Under the pieces are notes generated by a model. That model made no database searches. It saw only the letters and a list, made by a program, of their open reading frames with translations, and was not told where the DNA came from. A program made the translations under genes and the position numbers. Positions 8,516 to 16,282 of a DNA stretch of 48,848 nt are shown here, in pieces (position 1 is the stretch's first letter; every line of letters starts with the position of its first letter). Origin of the DNA: Rhodospirillaceae bacterium CCH5-H10 (GTDB taxonomy: Bacteria > Pseudomonadota > Alphaproteobacteria > Reyranellales > Reyranellaceae); assembly GCA_001557035.1 (NCBI GenBank), contig LSKJ01000181.1, positions 1 to 48,848 on the forward strand, given 5' to 3'.

Positions 8516-8555
8516 TAAGCCCTTGTTCTTGTTTCAACTCTTCCCGGAACGGCTC
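8516..8555 (+). mobile_element. Terminal fragment of an IS5-like element
   Basis: The sequence up to GGAACGGCTC at 8555 is a diverged, inverted copy of the left end of the intact IS5-family element at 10623 (both share AGAGCCGTTCC, AACAAGGG and the adjoining TTAG-CTGG-CAA bases). The peptide LARLSPCS corresponds to the transposase C-terminus LTRLNPCS. The body of the element is gone, and its left boundary cannot be placed exactly. TTA at 8556-8558 could be the old target triplet. Confidence 0.6.
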
Positions 8556-8560
8556 TTATA

Positions 8561-9723
8561 CCAACCGTCTGAACCGGTGACTCTTATGTGATTTGCGCTG
8601 GAGGTCGGGGCTCGATTCTTTGAAGCGACAAGATCGTTGAGGAGGTCGGGATGTCGTTGGCGATAACGCGGAGGGATTTATCGGCGGAGGCCCTTCGCGG
8701 TCATGCCCGTCGGTGTCAGGACGTCCAGCAAGCGTGCCGTCTGTTGGCGCTGGCGCTGGTGCTGGACGGGGCCTCTCGGACGGACGCGGCCCGGGCGGGC
8801 GGGATGGACCGCCAGACATTGCGGGACTGGGTGATCCGCTACAACGAGGCGGGAGTGGAAGGGCTGCTCGACCTGCCGCGCTCGGGGCGGCCGCCGCGGC
8901 TGAACGCCGTGCATCTGGCCGAGCTTGCGCGGCTGGTCGAAGAAGGCCCGGATATCGAGGTGCATGGCGTGGTGCGCTGGCGCTGCGTCGATCTCCAGGC
9001 CGAGATCAAGGCGCGCTTCGATGTCGATCTCTCGGAGCGCCAGGTCGGCCGGATTCTCGGACAGCTCGAGTTCACGCGTCTGTCGGTGCGGCCACGCCAT
9101 CCGCAGACCGACGAGGCAGAGCAGCAGGCGTTTAAAAAAACTTCGCAAGCCTGGTGAAAGAGGCGCTTCCCGCCACCGCCAACGGCAAGCCGATAGAGGT
9201 CTGGTTCCAGGACGAAGCGCGGATCGGCAAAAAGGGCACCCTGACCCGCCTATGGGCCCGCATCGGCTCGCGGCCTCGCGCCCCGCGCGATACCTGCTAC
9301 GAGTGGGCCTACCTGTTCGGTGCCGGTCTGCCCCGAGCGCGCCGTCGGTGCTGCCCTGGTGATGCCCTATGCCGATAGCGAAGCCATGAACCTCCATCTC
9401 CAGGAGATCGGCCGCGCGGTGGCTCCCGGAACCCATGCCATCCTCGTGCTCGACGGCGCTGGATGGCACACCAGCCACACTCTGGATCCGCCAGACAACG
9501 TCACGCTTCTCTGCCTGCCGCCCTACTCACCCGAACTCAATCCGGTCGAGAACGTCTGGGAGTACCTGCGCAAGAACAACCTCGCCCTGCGCGTCCATGA
9601 CACCTACGACGCCATCGTCGATGCCTGCTGCAAGGCTTGGACTGACCTTCTCGCCTCTCCGCAAAGGATCGTATCCATCACCAGCCGGCGATGGGCTGAA
9701 CTGTCATGAGTTCTGTCGGTTGG
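8561..9723 (+). mobile_element. IS630-family insertion sequence, TA target duplication
   Basis: The element is bounded by CCAACCGTCTGAAC at 8561 and the inverted GTTCTGTCGGTTGG ending at 9723. These are imperfect inverted repeats, with TA on both sides (8559-8560 and 9724-9725), as expected for IS630/Tc1-type insertion. It is about 1163 bp and carries one transposase gene, which is now frameshifted. It sits against the IS5-like fragment on its left. Confidence 0.82.
8651..9709 (+). pseudogene. IS630-family transposase, two frame changes
   Basis: The transposase is spread over three frames. The first (8651-9157) holds the helix-turn-helix region. At TTTAAAAAAAC (about 9131-9141) a -1 shift restores the family sequence NFASLVKEALP; a poly-A slippage site like this may be programmed. 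The second frame has the first catalytic aspartate in VWFQDEARIG. Near 9325 one extra G breaks the frame, and the third frame continues with LVLDGAGWHT (second aspartate) and LPPYSPELNPVENVWEYL (glutamate). The second shift has no slippery site and looks like a real mutation, so the protein is probably inactive. Confidence 0.83.
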
Positions 9724-9744
9724 TATGACGCCCCTCACTCTTAC

Positions 9745-10582
9745 TCAGCAGTCAGCAATATAGGCAACACTTGGATGCCTGAAGAATGACCGGACCAAGC
9801 CGGGTCGGCTGCCGATATCGGCGAGTTGTGCAGTCACCCGTTGTTCCAGGCGCTCGCCCTTGAGCGGCGGCCGGCGCGCATTGCCTGTGCGTTTGGCGTG
9901 GCTCCAGACGAGTTCGTCGGGGTTGAGGTCTGGGGCATAGCCGGGCAGGAAATGCAGCGTCAGCTTGGCATCGAGTTTGTTCACGTAGTCCCGTACCAGG
10001 CGTGTCCTGTGCGCGGGGAGACCATCGACGATCAGGTGCAGAGGCTTGCGCCGGCCACGCATCATGCGGCGCAGCAAGGTGATGAACAGGGCTCCGTTCA
10101 GGCCCCCGGCGTAGGTGGCGAACCAGAACGCCCCCTTGGCGCTGACGGCCGACGCGGCGCTGATGCCCTGGCGTTGCCCCGGCACCGACACCACCGGGGT
10201 CTGCCCTTTGGCGCCCCACGTCGTGCCCTGCACCGCATCGGCGCGAAAGCCCGACTCATCCCAGAAGTAGATATCCGCCTTGTCCCGCTTGGCTTGGCGG
10301 GCAATCGCCGGGTAGGTTTCTCGCTGCCAGTGTGCGATCGCCTCAGGGTCACACTGATAGGCGCGCTGCAGCGGCTTCTGCGGCGTCAATCCCACCCGCA
10401 CCAGCAACGCTCCCACCGACGCCAGACTCAACGTCACGCCGAAACGCTGCGCGATGAGATCGCGGGCGATCTGGCGCGTCCATAGGCCAAAGTCGAAACT
10501 CGCCCTCGCGAACACGTTGACCCGCCACTTTGCGGATGGCTTCCAGCGTCGCGTGATCGAGGGTGCGGCCATCTCGCTTCAT
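9745..10582 (-). pseudogene. IS630-family transposase with internal deletion
   Basis: A different IS630-type transposase on the minus strand. The catalytic core is intact: YFWDESGFRAD, LIVDGLPAHRT and LPGYAPDLNPDELVW supply the DDE residues, and the end is RSFFRHPSVAYIADC. The N-terminus (MKRDGRTLDHATLEAIRKVA, from about 10582) is in another frame. At about 10495-10505 the text jumps from QRVREGE to FDFGLWTRQI, skipping the stretch that normally carries the helix-turn-helix. An internal deletion with a frame change is the simplest explanation. The gene is probably dead. The start region abuts the IS5 element. Confidence 0.8.
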
Positions 10583-10622
10583 CGTGAAGCGCATACTTGC
10601 ACGTCTTCATACTGTTGTCTAA

Positions 10623-11570
10623 GAGCCGTTCCAAGAAGTATGGATTCAGGAACAAGGGTTTAGTCTGGTCAAGCGCCTGAGCATGATGCGGATCATGGCC
10701 AGTCGGACGAAGGCGACGACAGTTGCGGCATATCGCTCGAAGTCACGAGCGAGCCTGCGGTTGCGGCTGATCCAGGCGAAGGTGCGCTCCACGATCCAGC
10801 GCTTTGGCATGACGACGAACTTGTGCAGTTCGGTGCGTTTGACGATCTCGATCTGCCAGTTTCCAGTATCGGCCACGACCTTGGCCATCTTGGGCCCTTG
10901 ATAGCCGGCGTCGGCGAAGATCTTGATGATCGAGGGAAAGCGGCGGGCGTCATCGCGCAGCAGACGGCGCGTGCCGTCGCGATCTTGCACGCTGGCGCGA
11001 TGGACCACGACGTTCAGCAGCAAGCCGAGGGTGTCGACGAGGATGTGCCGTTTGCGGCCGGTGACCTTCTTGCCCGCGTCGTAGCCTTGCGGGTCGATCG
11101 GCGCCCCCCTTTTTGTGCCGCTTTGGCGCTCTGGCTGTCGAGGATCGCCACCGTCGGCTGGGCCTTGCGCCCCGAGGCCTCGCGGACTTGGGCATACAAG
11201 GCCTGATGCAGCCGCAGCAGCGTGCGATCCGACCGCCACAGCGAGAAGTATTCGTAGACGGTGCTCTTGGGCGGCAGGTCCCTGGGCAAGGCGTCCCACT
11301 GGCAGCCGGTCGACAGCAGATAAAACACCGCGTTCAGCACCTCCCGTATGTCCACGTCGCGCGGCCGGCCACCCCGTCTGGCCGGCGGGATCAGGGACCC
11401 GACAAGCGCCCATTCCGCGTCCGTAAGATCGCTCGGATAGCGCAACCCTTTGCGGTCATGCGATTGGCGATGCTCTTGTGTCCACATGCGGCACCTTCCT
11501 TCAAACCCTCAGGTGCCGCGCAGTGAATCATAACTGATTCATCCGACTCAACTTCTTTTCGGATGGGCTC
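10623..11570 (-). mobile_element. IS5-family (IS427-type) insertion sequence with TAA target duplication
   Basis: The ends are GAGCCGTTCC at 10623 and GGATGGGCTC ending at 11570, which are imperfect inverted repeats that also share AAGAAGT a few bases inside. TAA flanks both sides (10620-10622 and 11571-11573). A 3-bp TNA duplication and a 948-bp length with a two-frame transposase are typical of the IS427 group. The element looks complete and recent. It lies between the broken IS630 transposase and the efflux operon. Confidence 0.85.
10646..11487 (-). CDS. IS5/IS427-type transposase made by -1 frameshift
   Basis: Two frames encode one DDE transposase of about 280 residues. The upstream frame (start 11487, MWTQEHRQSHDRKGLRYPSD) holds the DUF4096-type N-terminus and ILDSQSAKAA with the first aspartate. 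At CAAAAAGGGGGG, just after the AAQKGG codons (about 11100-11110), a -1 shift leads into DPQGYDAGKKVTGRKRHILV. The second frame holds DAGYQG (aspartate) and VERTFAWISRNRRLARDFE (glutamate) and ends LTRLNPCS. An A5G6 slippery run at the frame change is the usual programmed frameshift of this group, so the gene is probably functional. Confidence 0.85.
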
Positions 11571-11573
11571 TAA

Positions 11574-11593
11574 CTTACTGACGTACGAGTAAG
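11574..11593. repeat. Short palindrome next to the IS5 insertion
   Basis: CTTACT and AGTAAG flank the centre GACGTACG, giving an inverted repeat immediately beyond the TAA target duplication and about 30 bases after the stop of the efflux gene. It lacks a T-run. It may be a weak transcription end or a protein site. Confidence 0.35.
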
Positions 11594-11623
11594 AACTGAC
11601 TCTAGCCGAACCACTGACCGGAT

Positions 11624-13135
11624 CTATGCTTGGCGGATGGATTTTGGCGTGCGCAGCAAGGCGATAAGCGGCAGGCCGATGAAGCCGATCACCGCCATGA
11701 GCAGGAAGTTGTTGAGATAGGCAATCATCAACCCCTGTCGAACCAGTTCGAGATCGAGCATCGCGGTCCCGACCAAGCCGGGCGGCAACCACGGCATGGT
11801 TGCTCCGGGGTCGTGGAACCATGTCGAGAAAACGGTGAGGCGTTCACCGAGCTCGCCCCGGTTGATTGCCGCGAAATGCTCGAGCATCCCAACCGAAATC
11901 GCGATACCGACGCTACCTCCGAAATTGCGGAAGAGGCTGTAGAGACCAGTCGCCTGGAGGCGGAATTGACCGGGAAGAGTGACGAAGGCAAGCGCACTGC
12001 TGCTTGCGAATACGAAACCAAGTCCACCCCCTTGTAGTAGACCGGTCCACGTCACCAACCAGTCATCAACGTTCATGTCGAATCCCGACGTCGCCCACAT
12101 GGCGATCATGGCCATGACTATGCCAAGCGACATCAGGATTCTGGAGTCGATGCGCCCGGCCATGCGGCCCGCGATAACCATGGTTACCATCATGCCGACC
12201 CCGCGTGGCGCGAGCAGGATGCCCGTATCCAGGACCGTCATGCCACGCAACTGCTGAAGGAACAGGGGTAGCAAGACCATGCTACCGAGAAACACCATTC
12301 CGACCACCAGCATAAGCGTAGTGCAGAGTGTGAAATTAAGATCCTTGAAAACCTTGAGAGAAACCAGCGAGTTCTCTGACGTCGCCAGATGGACGACGAA
12401 GACGTAGAACGCCGCAGCTGTAATCGCGGCTTCAACGATGGTCTCTTCTGATTCGAACCATCCATTTCTTTCGCCACGGTCGAGCATCAGCTGGAGCGCC
12501 CCCACCGCAATCGCGAATGCCACGAACCCGAACCAATCGAAGCGGACCTGCTTCCTCGGCGATTCGCCGAGAAAAACCATGATGCCGAGAAACGCCAGGG
12601 CTCCTAGCGGCAGGTTGATATAGAATACCCAGCGCCAGCTGTAGGAATCGGTCAACCAGCCGCCGATGATGGGCCCCAGCACCGGGCCCACCATCACGCC
12701 CACCCCCCAGATGGACATGGCCGAGGCATGCCGTTCGGGCGGGTATGTATCGAGCAGTATCGCCTGCGAGAGCGGAACCATCGCGGCGCCACACGCGCCC
12801 TGGAGGATGCGGGAGATGACCATTTCCGATAGGGATCCGGCGGCGCCGCAGGCCATCGAACTGATCGTGAACCCGAAAATGCAACCGAGGAAGACGCGCC
12901 GTCGGCCGAATCTCTGCGCCAGAAAGCCGATTGGCAGCGTCATGATCGCCATGGCCGCCACGAACGAAGTCACTGTCCACGACACCTGATCGCGGGTAGC
13001 GTTCAGGCTTCCCTGCATGTGCGGCAGCGCGACGTTCGCGATCGTGCTATCAAGGGCATAGATGGTCGTCGCGAGCATGACCGACGCCGTGATACCGGCC
13101 CGGCTGACGCGCGGACCAGAGCCCGCGTCGCTCAC
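11624..13135 (-). CDS. emrB: MFS drug efflux transporter, DHA2 family (EmrB-like)
   Basis: A 503-residue integral membrane protein with about 14 hydrophobic segments, as in the DHA2 (14-TMS) drug:proton antiporters. The GFLAQRFGRRRVF loop between the second and third segments is the conserved MFS motif A, and LLDTYPPERHASAMSIWGVGVMVGPVLGPIIGGWL includes motif C. It exports toxic organic compounds, working with the adaptor encoded just upstream (start codon overlaps its stop by 4 bases, ATGA) and an outer-membrane channel not in this window. In this setting it may export toxic substrates or intermediates of the neighbouring catabolic genes. Confidence 0.9.
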   Translation of the reverse strand: MSDAGSGPRVSRAGITASVMLATTIYALDSTIANVALPHMQGSLNATRDQVSWTVTSFVAAMAIMTLPIGFLAQRFGRRRVFLGCIFGFTISSMACGAAGSLSEMVISRILQGACGAAMVPLSQAILLDTYPPERHASAMSIWGVGVMVGPVLGPIIGGWLTDSYSWRWVFYINLPLGALAFLGIMVFLGESPRKQVRFDWFGFVAFAIAVGALQLMLDRGERNGWFESEETIVEAAITAAAFYVFVVHLATSENSLVSLKVFKDLNFTLCTTLMLVVGMVFLGSMVLLPLFLQQLRGMTVLDTGILLAPRGVGMMVTMVIAGRMAGRIDSRILMSLGIVMAMIAMWATSGFDMNVDDWLVTWTGLLQGGGLGFVFASSSALAFVTLPGQFRLQATGLYSLFRNFGGSVGIAISVGMLEHFAAINRGELGERLTVFSTWFHDPGATMPWLPPGLVGTAMLDLELVRQGLMIAYLNNFLLMAVIGFIGLPLIALLRTPKSIRQA

Positions 13136-14238
13136 TCAGCGTTGCCCGCACGCCCTACGGCACGGGCGACCAGGCTAGGCAAGGGTCGATTATAGCCGGT
13201 GTCGATCGTCACCTGCGCGCTCATCCCGGCGCGCAACAATGGGAGCGACCGCGCCTCCAGAAGTCGGATGCGAACTGGAATTCTCTGGACAATCTTGACC
13301 CAGTTTCCGCTCGCGTTCTGCGGCGGAATGAGGGCGAATTCCGCTCCCGTCGCAGCCCCGATGCTGTGCACCTCGGCCGGGAGTTTGACGCCGGGGAAGG
13401 TGTCGACGGTCACTTCCACGGGTTGCCCGGCCACGACGCGGGTGAGATCAGTTTCCTTGAAGTTCGCTTCGATCCACTTCTGACTCGTCGCAACCACCGA
13501 GAATAGCGGCACTCCGGGGCGGACATGGTCTCCGGGGCGAATTGAATCGACGCGCGACACGATGCCGTCAACCGGCGAGAATACCTTCGTGCGCTCCAAC
13601 GCGACCCGTGCCTCGTCTACCATGGCCTGAGCTTGCCTGACGGCTGGATGCCGGTCGGCGGGAGCCAGTTCGTCACCGCCGAGATCCACAACCAGACGTT
13701 CGATCTCCTGTCGAACGATCGCCATCTGTTGACGGGCGCTGTCCATCCGGTTTCTGGCTTCGTCGAGCTTGGAGACGCTCACGACACTTCTTGCGGCGAG
13801 CGTCGCACCACGATTGTGTTCGCGCTCAGCATAGCCCGCCATGATGGTGGCCAGTTCTAGTTCTTCGTGCTTCTGCCGGATCTGGGCGCGCAACGCGTCG
13901 AGCCGCGCGATCACGGTGGCCCGCTCGGCCTCGGCACGCGACAACGCGATTCGGTACACTTCGTCGTCAATTGTCAGAAGCGGATGTCCCGCGGGGACGG
14001 CTTCGTTCTCACCCACCAGCACGGAGGCGATGCGTCCGGAAACCTCCGCTGAAATTGTCGTCTTCGCCGCCCTCACATAGGCATTGTCGGTCGAAACGTA
14101 ACGCGCGCCGTAGACGTACCAATATCCGCCGCCCGCTATGGCGACTAAAGGCACCAATGCGAGGAGAAGGGCCCGGGTTCGTCGTCGCGAAAATCGCCGG
14201 GGACGGATCGCAATCGCTGGAGGCGGGGCGTCGCTCAT
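13132..14238 (-). CDS. emrA: HlyD/EmrA-family membrane fusion protein
   Basis: A 368-residue periplasmic adaptor with one N-terminal membrane anchor (LLLALVPLVAIAGGGYWYVYG, about residues 24-44). This is followed by the biotinyl-lipoyl-like strand STDNAYVRAAKTTISAEVSGRI, a coiled-coil stretch with many Glu/Arg/Gln residues (about 95-190), and the second lipoyl half (VFSPVDGIVSRVDSIRPGDHV). It bridges the EmrB-type pump to an outer-membrane channel. It overlaps both neighbours by 4 bases, so marR-emrA-emrB is one operon. Confidence 0.9.
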   Translation of the reverse strand: MSDAPPPAIAIRPRRFSRRRTRALLLALVPLVAIAGGGYWYVYGARYVSTDNAYVRAAKTTISAEVSGRIASVLVGENEAVPAGHPLLTIDDEVYRIALSRAEAERATVIARLDALRAQIRQKHEELELATIMAGYAEREHNRGATLAARSVVSVSKLDEARNRMDSARQQMAIVRQEIERLVVDLGGDELAPADRHPAVRQAQAMVDEARVALERTKVFSPVDGIVSRVDSIRPGDHVRPGVPLFSVVATSQKWIEANFKETDLTRVVAGQPVEVTVDTFPGVKLPAEVHSIGAATGAEFALIPPQNASGNWVKIVQRIPVRIRLLEARSLPLLRAGMSAQVTIDTGYNRPLPSLVARAVGRAGNAE

Positions 14239-14735
14239 TCTGGTCTCGGCCGTGCCTTCGATCGAGGGCTGTCCCTGCCAGCTCTTGACATGTTGTCGCG
14301 CGCAACCGCCAGCGCCCGTAGCAGCGTCGATCGATCCTCCGGGCGGAGACCGGTCATCGCCAGTTCACGGGTTTCCGTCGCCAGATCTTCCATACGTGCG
14401 ATCAGCGGTCGGGCCTTGCGCGTGGCAAATAGCCGCCATGCGCGCCGGTCCTGCGAATCCGCGCGGCGTTCGATCAGCTCCGAACGCACGAGGCCGTCCA
14501 GTACGCGACTGACCGAAATCGGCTGCAGTTCCATGATCTCGGCCAGATCGGCGGCACGCAATCCCGGTTGGCGAGCTACGTGGACGAGAAGTCGCCAGCT
14601 CGATTGACCCAACCCACTCCAGGCCATCTGGGTGGCGAAGTGGCGGCGCATCAATCGCGCTACGTCGTAAACCAACATGCCCATGGTTCGCGTGGGGTCG
14701 TCCGACTCGGTGGATCGCTTTAGCGAGAGTGCCAT
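14235..14735 (-). CDS. MarR-family regulator of the efflux operon
   Basis: A 166-residue winged helix-turn-helix protein. GLGQSSWRLLVHVARQPGLRA and ADLAEIMELQPISVSRVLDGLV are the helix-turn-helix, and RADSQDRRAWRLFATRKA is the wing with the conserved DxRxxR pattern. It is the first gene of the efflux operon and has a 21-bp operator-like palindrome 4 bases before its start codon, which strongly suggests autorepression relieved by a ligand. It is clearly related to the MarR gene at 15110 (shared VGDVARL/VYDVARL start and overall layout). No ribosome binding site is visible in the short leader. Confidence 0.9.
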   Translation of the reverse strand: MALSLKRSTESDDPTRTMGMLVYDVARLMRRHFATQMAWSGLGQSSWRLLVHVARQPGLRAADLAEIMELQPISVSRVLDGLVRSELIERRADSQDRRAWRLFATRKARPLIARMEDLATETRELAMTGLRPEDRSTLLRALAVARDNMSRAGRDSPRSKARPRPE

Positions 14736-14738
14736 TAG

Positions 14739-14759
14739 TAAGTAAGCTAGGCTTATTTA
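14739..14759 (-). promoter_or_regulatory. Operator-like palindrome before the MarR-efflux operon
   Basis: TAAGTAAGC (14739-14747), TAG, GCTTATTTA (14751-14759) is an inverted repeat with 8 of 9 pairs matching, starting 4 bases upstream of the marR start codon. Its AT-rich, 20-bp dyad form fits a MarR dimer site. Confidence 0.65.
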
Positions 14760-15049
14760 TTTCTGGTCGCAAGCGGACAGAACGGAAGAATTAGAGACGG
14801 CAATACAAGATGCTAGATTTCTGGGGCCGAGCTCTGCCAAGTGATGATTTCTCTCAACCCTAGCAGCCAGATACAACACCTTGAGAATCCAGCGCCATCT
14901 CACTTCAGCGCTGACTCGCCGAGGCTTTCGCGTCGCGGGGGACGTGATAGAGCCTTAGAGGTGTTTGTGCTTCCGGATATTTGCAGGATTGCGTCAAGAT
15001 GGTCGCATGCGAAGTGACGCCGATGCGCAGCGTGGCTTTGCATGAATAG
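14760..15049. other. Gene-free stretch between the two MarR genes
   Basis: About 290 bases without a plausible reading frame. It holds the upstream part of the leftward efflux promoter and, at its right end, the approach to the rightward MarR promoter. No other repeat or RNA-like structure was recognised. Confidence 0.5.
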
Positions 15050-15093
15050 TTGTGGCAATAATATACAAAGTGTATGATATGTAATAAGTATTA
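15050..15093 (+). promoter_or_regulatory. Promoter and operator dyads of the second MarR gene
   Basis: A -35-like TTGTGG (15050-15055) and a -10 TATGAT (15073-15078) are separated by exactly 17 bases. Two dyads overlap or follow: ATACA-AAG-TGTAT at 15063-15075, covering the spacer and -10, and TAATA-AG-TATTA at 15082-15093. The arrangement fits repression by the MarR protein encoded 17 bases downstream. Confidence 0.65.
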
Positions 15094-15109
15094 TGTGCGG
15101 AGTGCTTTG

Positions 15110-15574
15110 ATGCGCGATCCCGACAAGAGTGTCGGCTTTCTTGTGGGTGACGTCGCGCGATTGCTGCGACGCAACTTTGATCGTCGGGCGCAGCGGCTCG
15201 GCCTTTCGCAGGCCCAGTGGAGGGTGCTCGCTTATCTGTCCCGTCAGGAAGGCGTGAATCAGGTCACGCTTGCCGACCGGCTGGAGATTCTACCGATCAC
15301 GCTGGTCCGCCTGCTCGACCGCCTTCAGGCAAGTGGTTTGATAGACCGGCGACCCGATCCTCATGATCGGCGAGCCTCACAACTCTACCTTACCACCAAG
15401 GCACAGCCTCTGCTTGCTCGCATGTGGTCTCTGGCCGCCAAAACTCGGGAAGAAGCGCTGGCGGACTTGCCGAACCAACAACGAGAGATGTTCATCAATA
15501 CACTACGTCGCTTAAGGCGGAATCTTCTTGAAGTTGAAAGTACCGCCAACCGGAGCGTCAAGGTGGAGAGATAG
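15110..15574 (+). CDS. MarR-family transcriptional regulator
   Basis: About 154 residues from the ATG at 15110, chosen because GGAG lies 7 bases upstream and because MRDPDKSVGFLVGDVARL aligns with the other MarR start; an in-frame ATG at 15074 lies inside the promoter region. RLGLSQAQWRVLAYLSRQEGV and LADRLEILPITLVRLLDRLQ form the helix-turn-helix, and RRPDPHDRRASQLYLTTKAQ is the wing. It lies opposite the efflux operon and convergent to the DUF35 gene. It may control the catabolic genes or the efflux pump. The ligand is unknown. Confidence 0.88.
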   Translation: MRDPDKSVGFLVGDVARLLRRNFDRRAQRLGLSQAQWRVLAYLSRQEGVNQVTLADRLEILPITLVRLLDRLQASGLIDRRPDPHDRRASQLYLTTKAQPLLARMWSLAAKTREEALADLPNQQREMFINTLRRLRRNLLEVESTANRSVKVER

Positions 15575-15738
15575 ATTACCAATGTAACATACGCTCAATC
15601 AGCCAAGTCACGTCGATCTGGCGCGAGATTCACTCCGCGGTCGGAGGTGCCGTTACGCCAAACGACACCCAATGCCGCCGTCCGTGCCGTATGACAACGA
15701 GGCAATAGAGAATCTGGAAAGTGGTTGTTGGCCTATCG

Positions 15739-16260
15739 TCACTCCTGCGGATAACGCCACGGCTTGGTAGGCTGAGTCGCGCCCTCGTCGATGGTCCATT
15801 GAGGCAGAGCGAGGCCCGCAGTCACGTCGGTAAACACCATGTGAACACGCGTACCGATGCCAACACGACATACCATCTCCGGTGGCGCCAACCGGCCATC
15901 TGGCGTGACGAGGTTGCCGACCACGCGCAAGGCCTCATGCTCACTTGGTTGACCTTTCTGCGTATCGAGGTCGACCAGAAGGATGAGATAGGGTGTGTGA
16001 CTCTTGAAGGCCGGCTGAATGGCATGATGGACTTCGGTGTAGGAGTGGACGGCACCGCTACCCTCCACCGGCACCCAATCCGACTTTGGGCTGGCGCACC
16101 ATGGACAGGCCGTGGTTGGCGGATAACGCAATAGGCCGCAGGCTCCACATCGGTGCAAATGGAAGTCGTGAGCAGCGCAGTGTTTGAAATACGCTAGGTT
16201 CTCAACATCGAGGTCACTGGCGTCGAGCGGCATGTCGAGGTAGGTGGCTTGGATTGCCAT
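15739..16260 (-). CDS. Zn-ribbon OB-fold (DUF35) protein, thiolase partner
   Basis: A 173-residue protein with an N-terminal rubredoxin-like zinc ribbon (Cys38, Cys41, Cys52, Cys55: CGAC, ten residues, CPWC) and an OB-fold that likely binds acyl-CoA (VHSYTEVHHAI onward). DUF35 proteins pair with thiolase-like partners; in steroid-degrading actinobacteria such a pair acts as a retro-aldolase on CoA thioesters. Here it is the last gene of a minus-strand operon, 22 bases after the thiolase-like gene. AAGGAAC precedes the start. A CoA-ester carbon-carbon lyase subunit is inferred. Confidence 0.85.
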   Translation of the reverse strand: MAIQATYLDMPLDASDLDVENLAYFKHCAAHDFHLHRCGACGLLRYPPTTACPWCASPKSDWVPVEGSGAVHSYTEVHHAIQPAFKSHTPYLILLVDLDTQKGQPSEHEALRVVGNLVTPDGRLAPPEMVCRVGIGTRVHMVFTDVTAGLALPQWTIDEGATQPTKPWRYPQE

Positions 16261-16282
16261 AGTAATGTTCCTTTTTTACAGC

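Noticed and set aside
11574..11593. Palindrome after the efflux operon as a terminator
   Set aside because: The stem is short and AT-rich, and no T-run follows in either direction.
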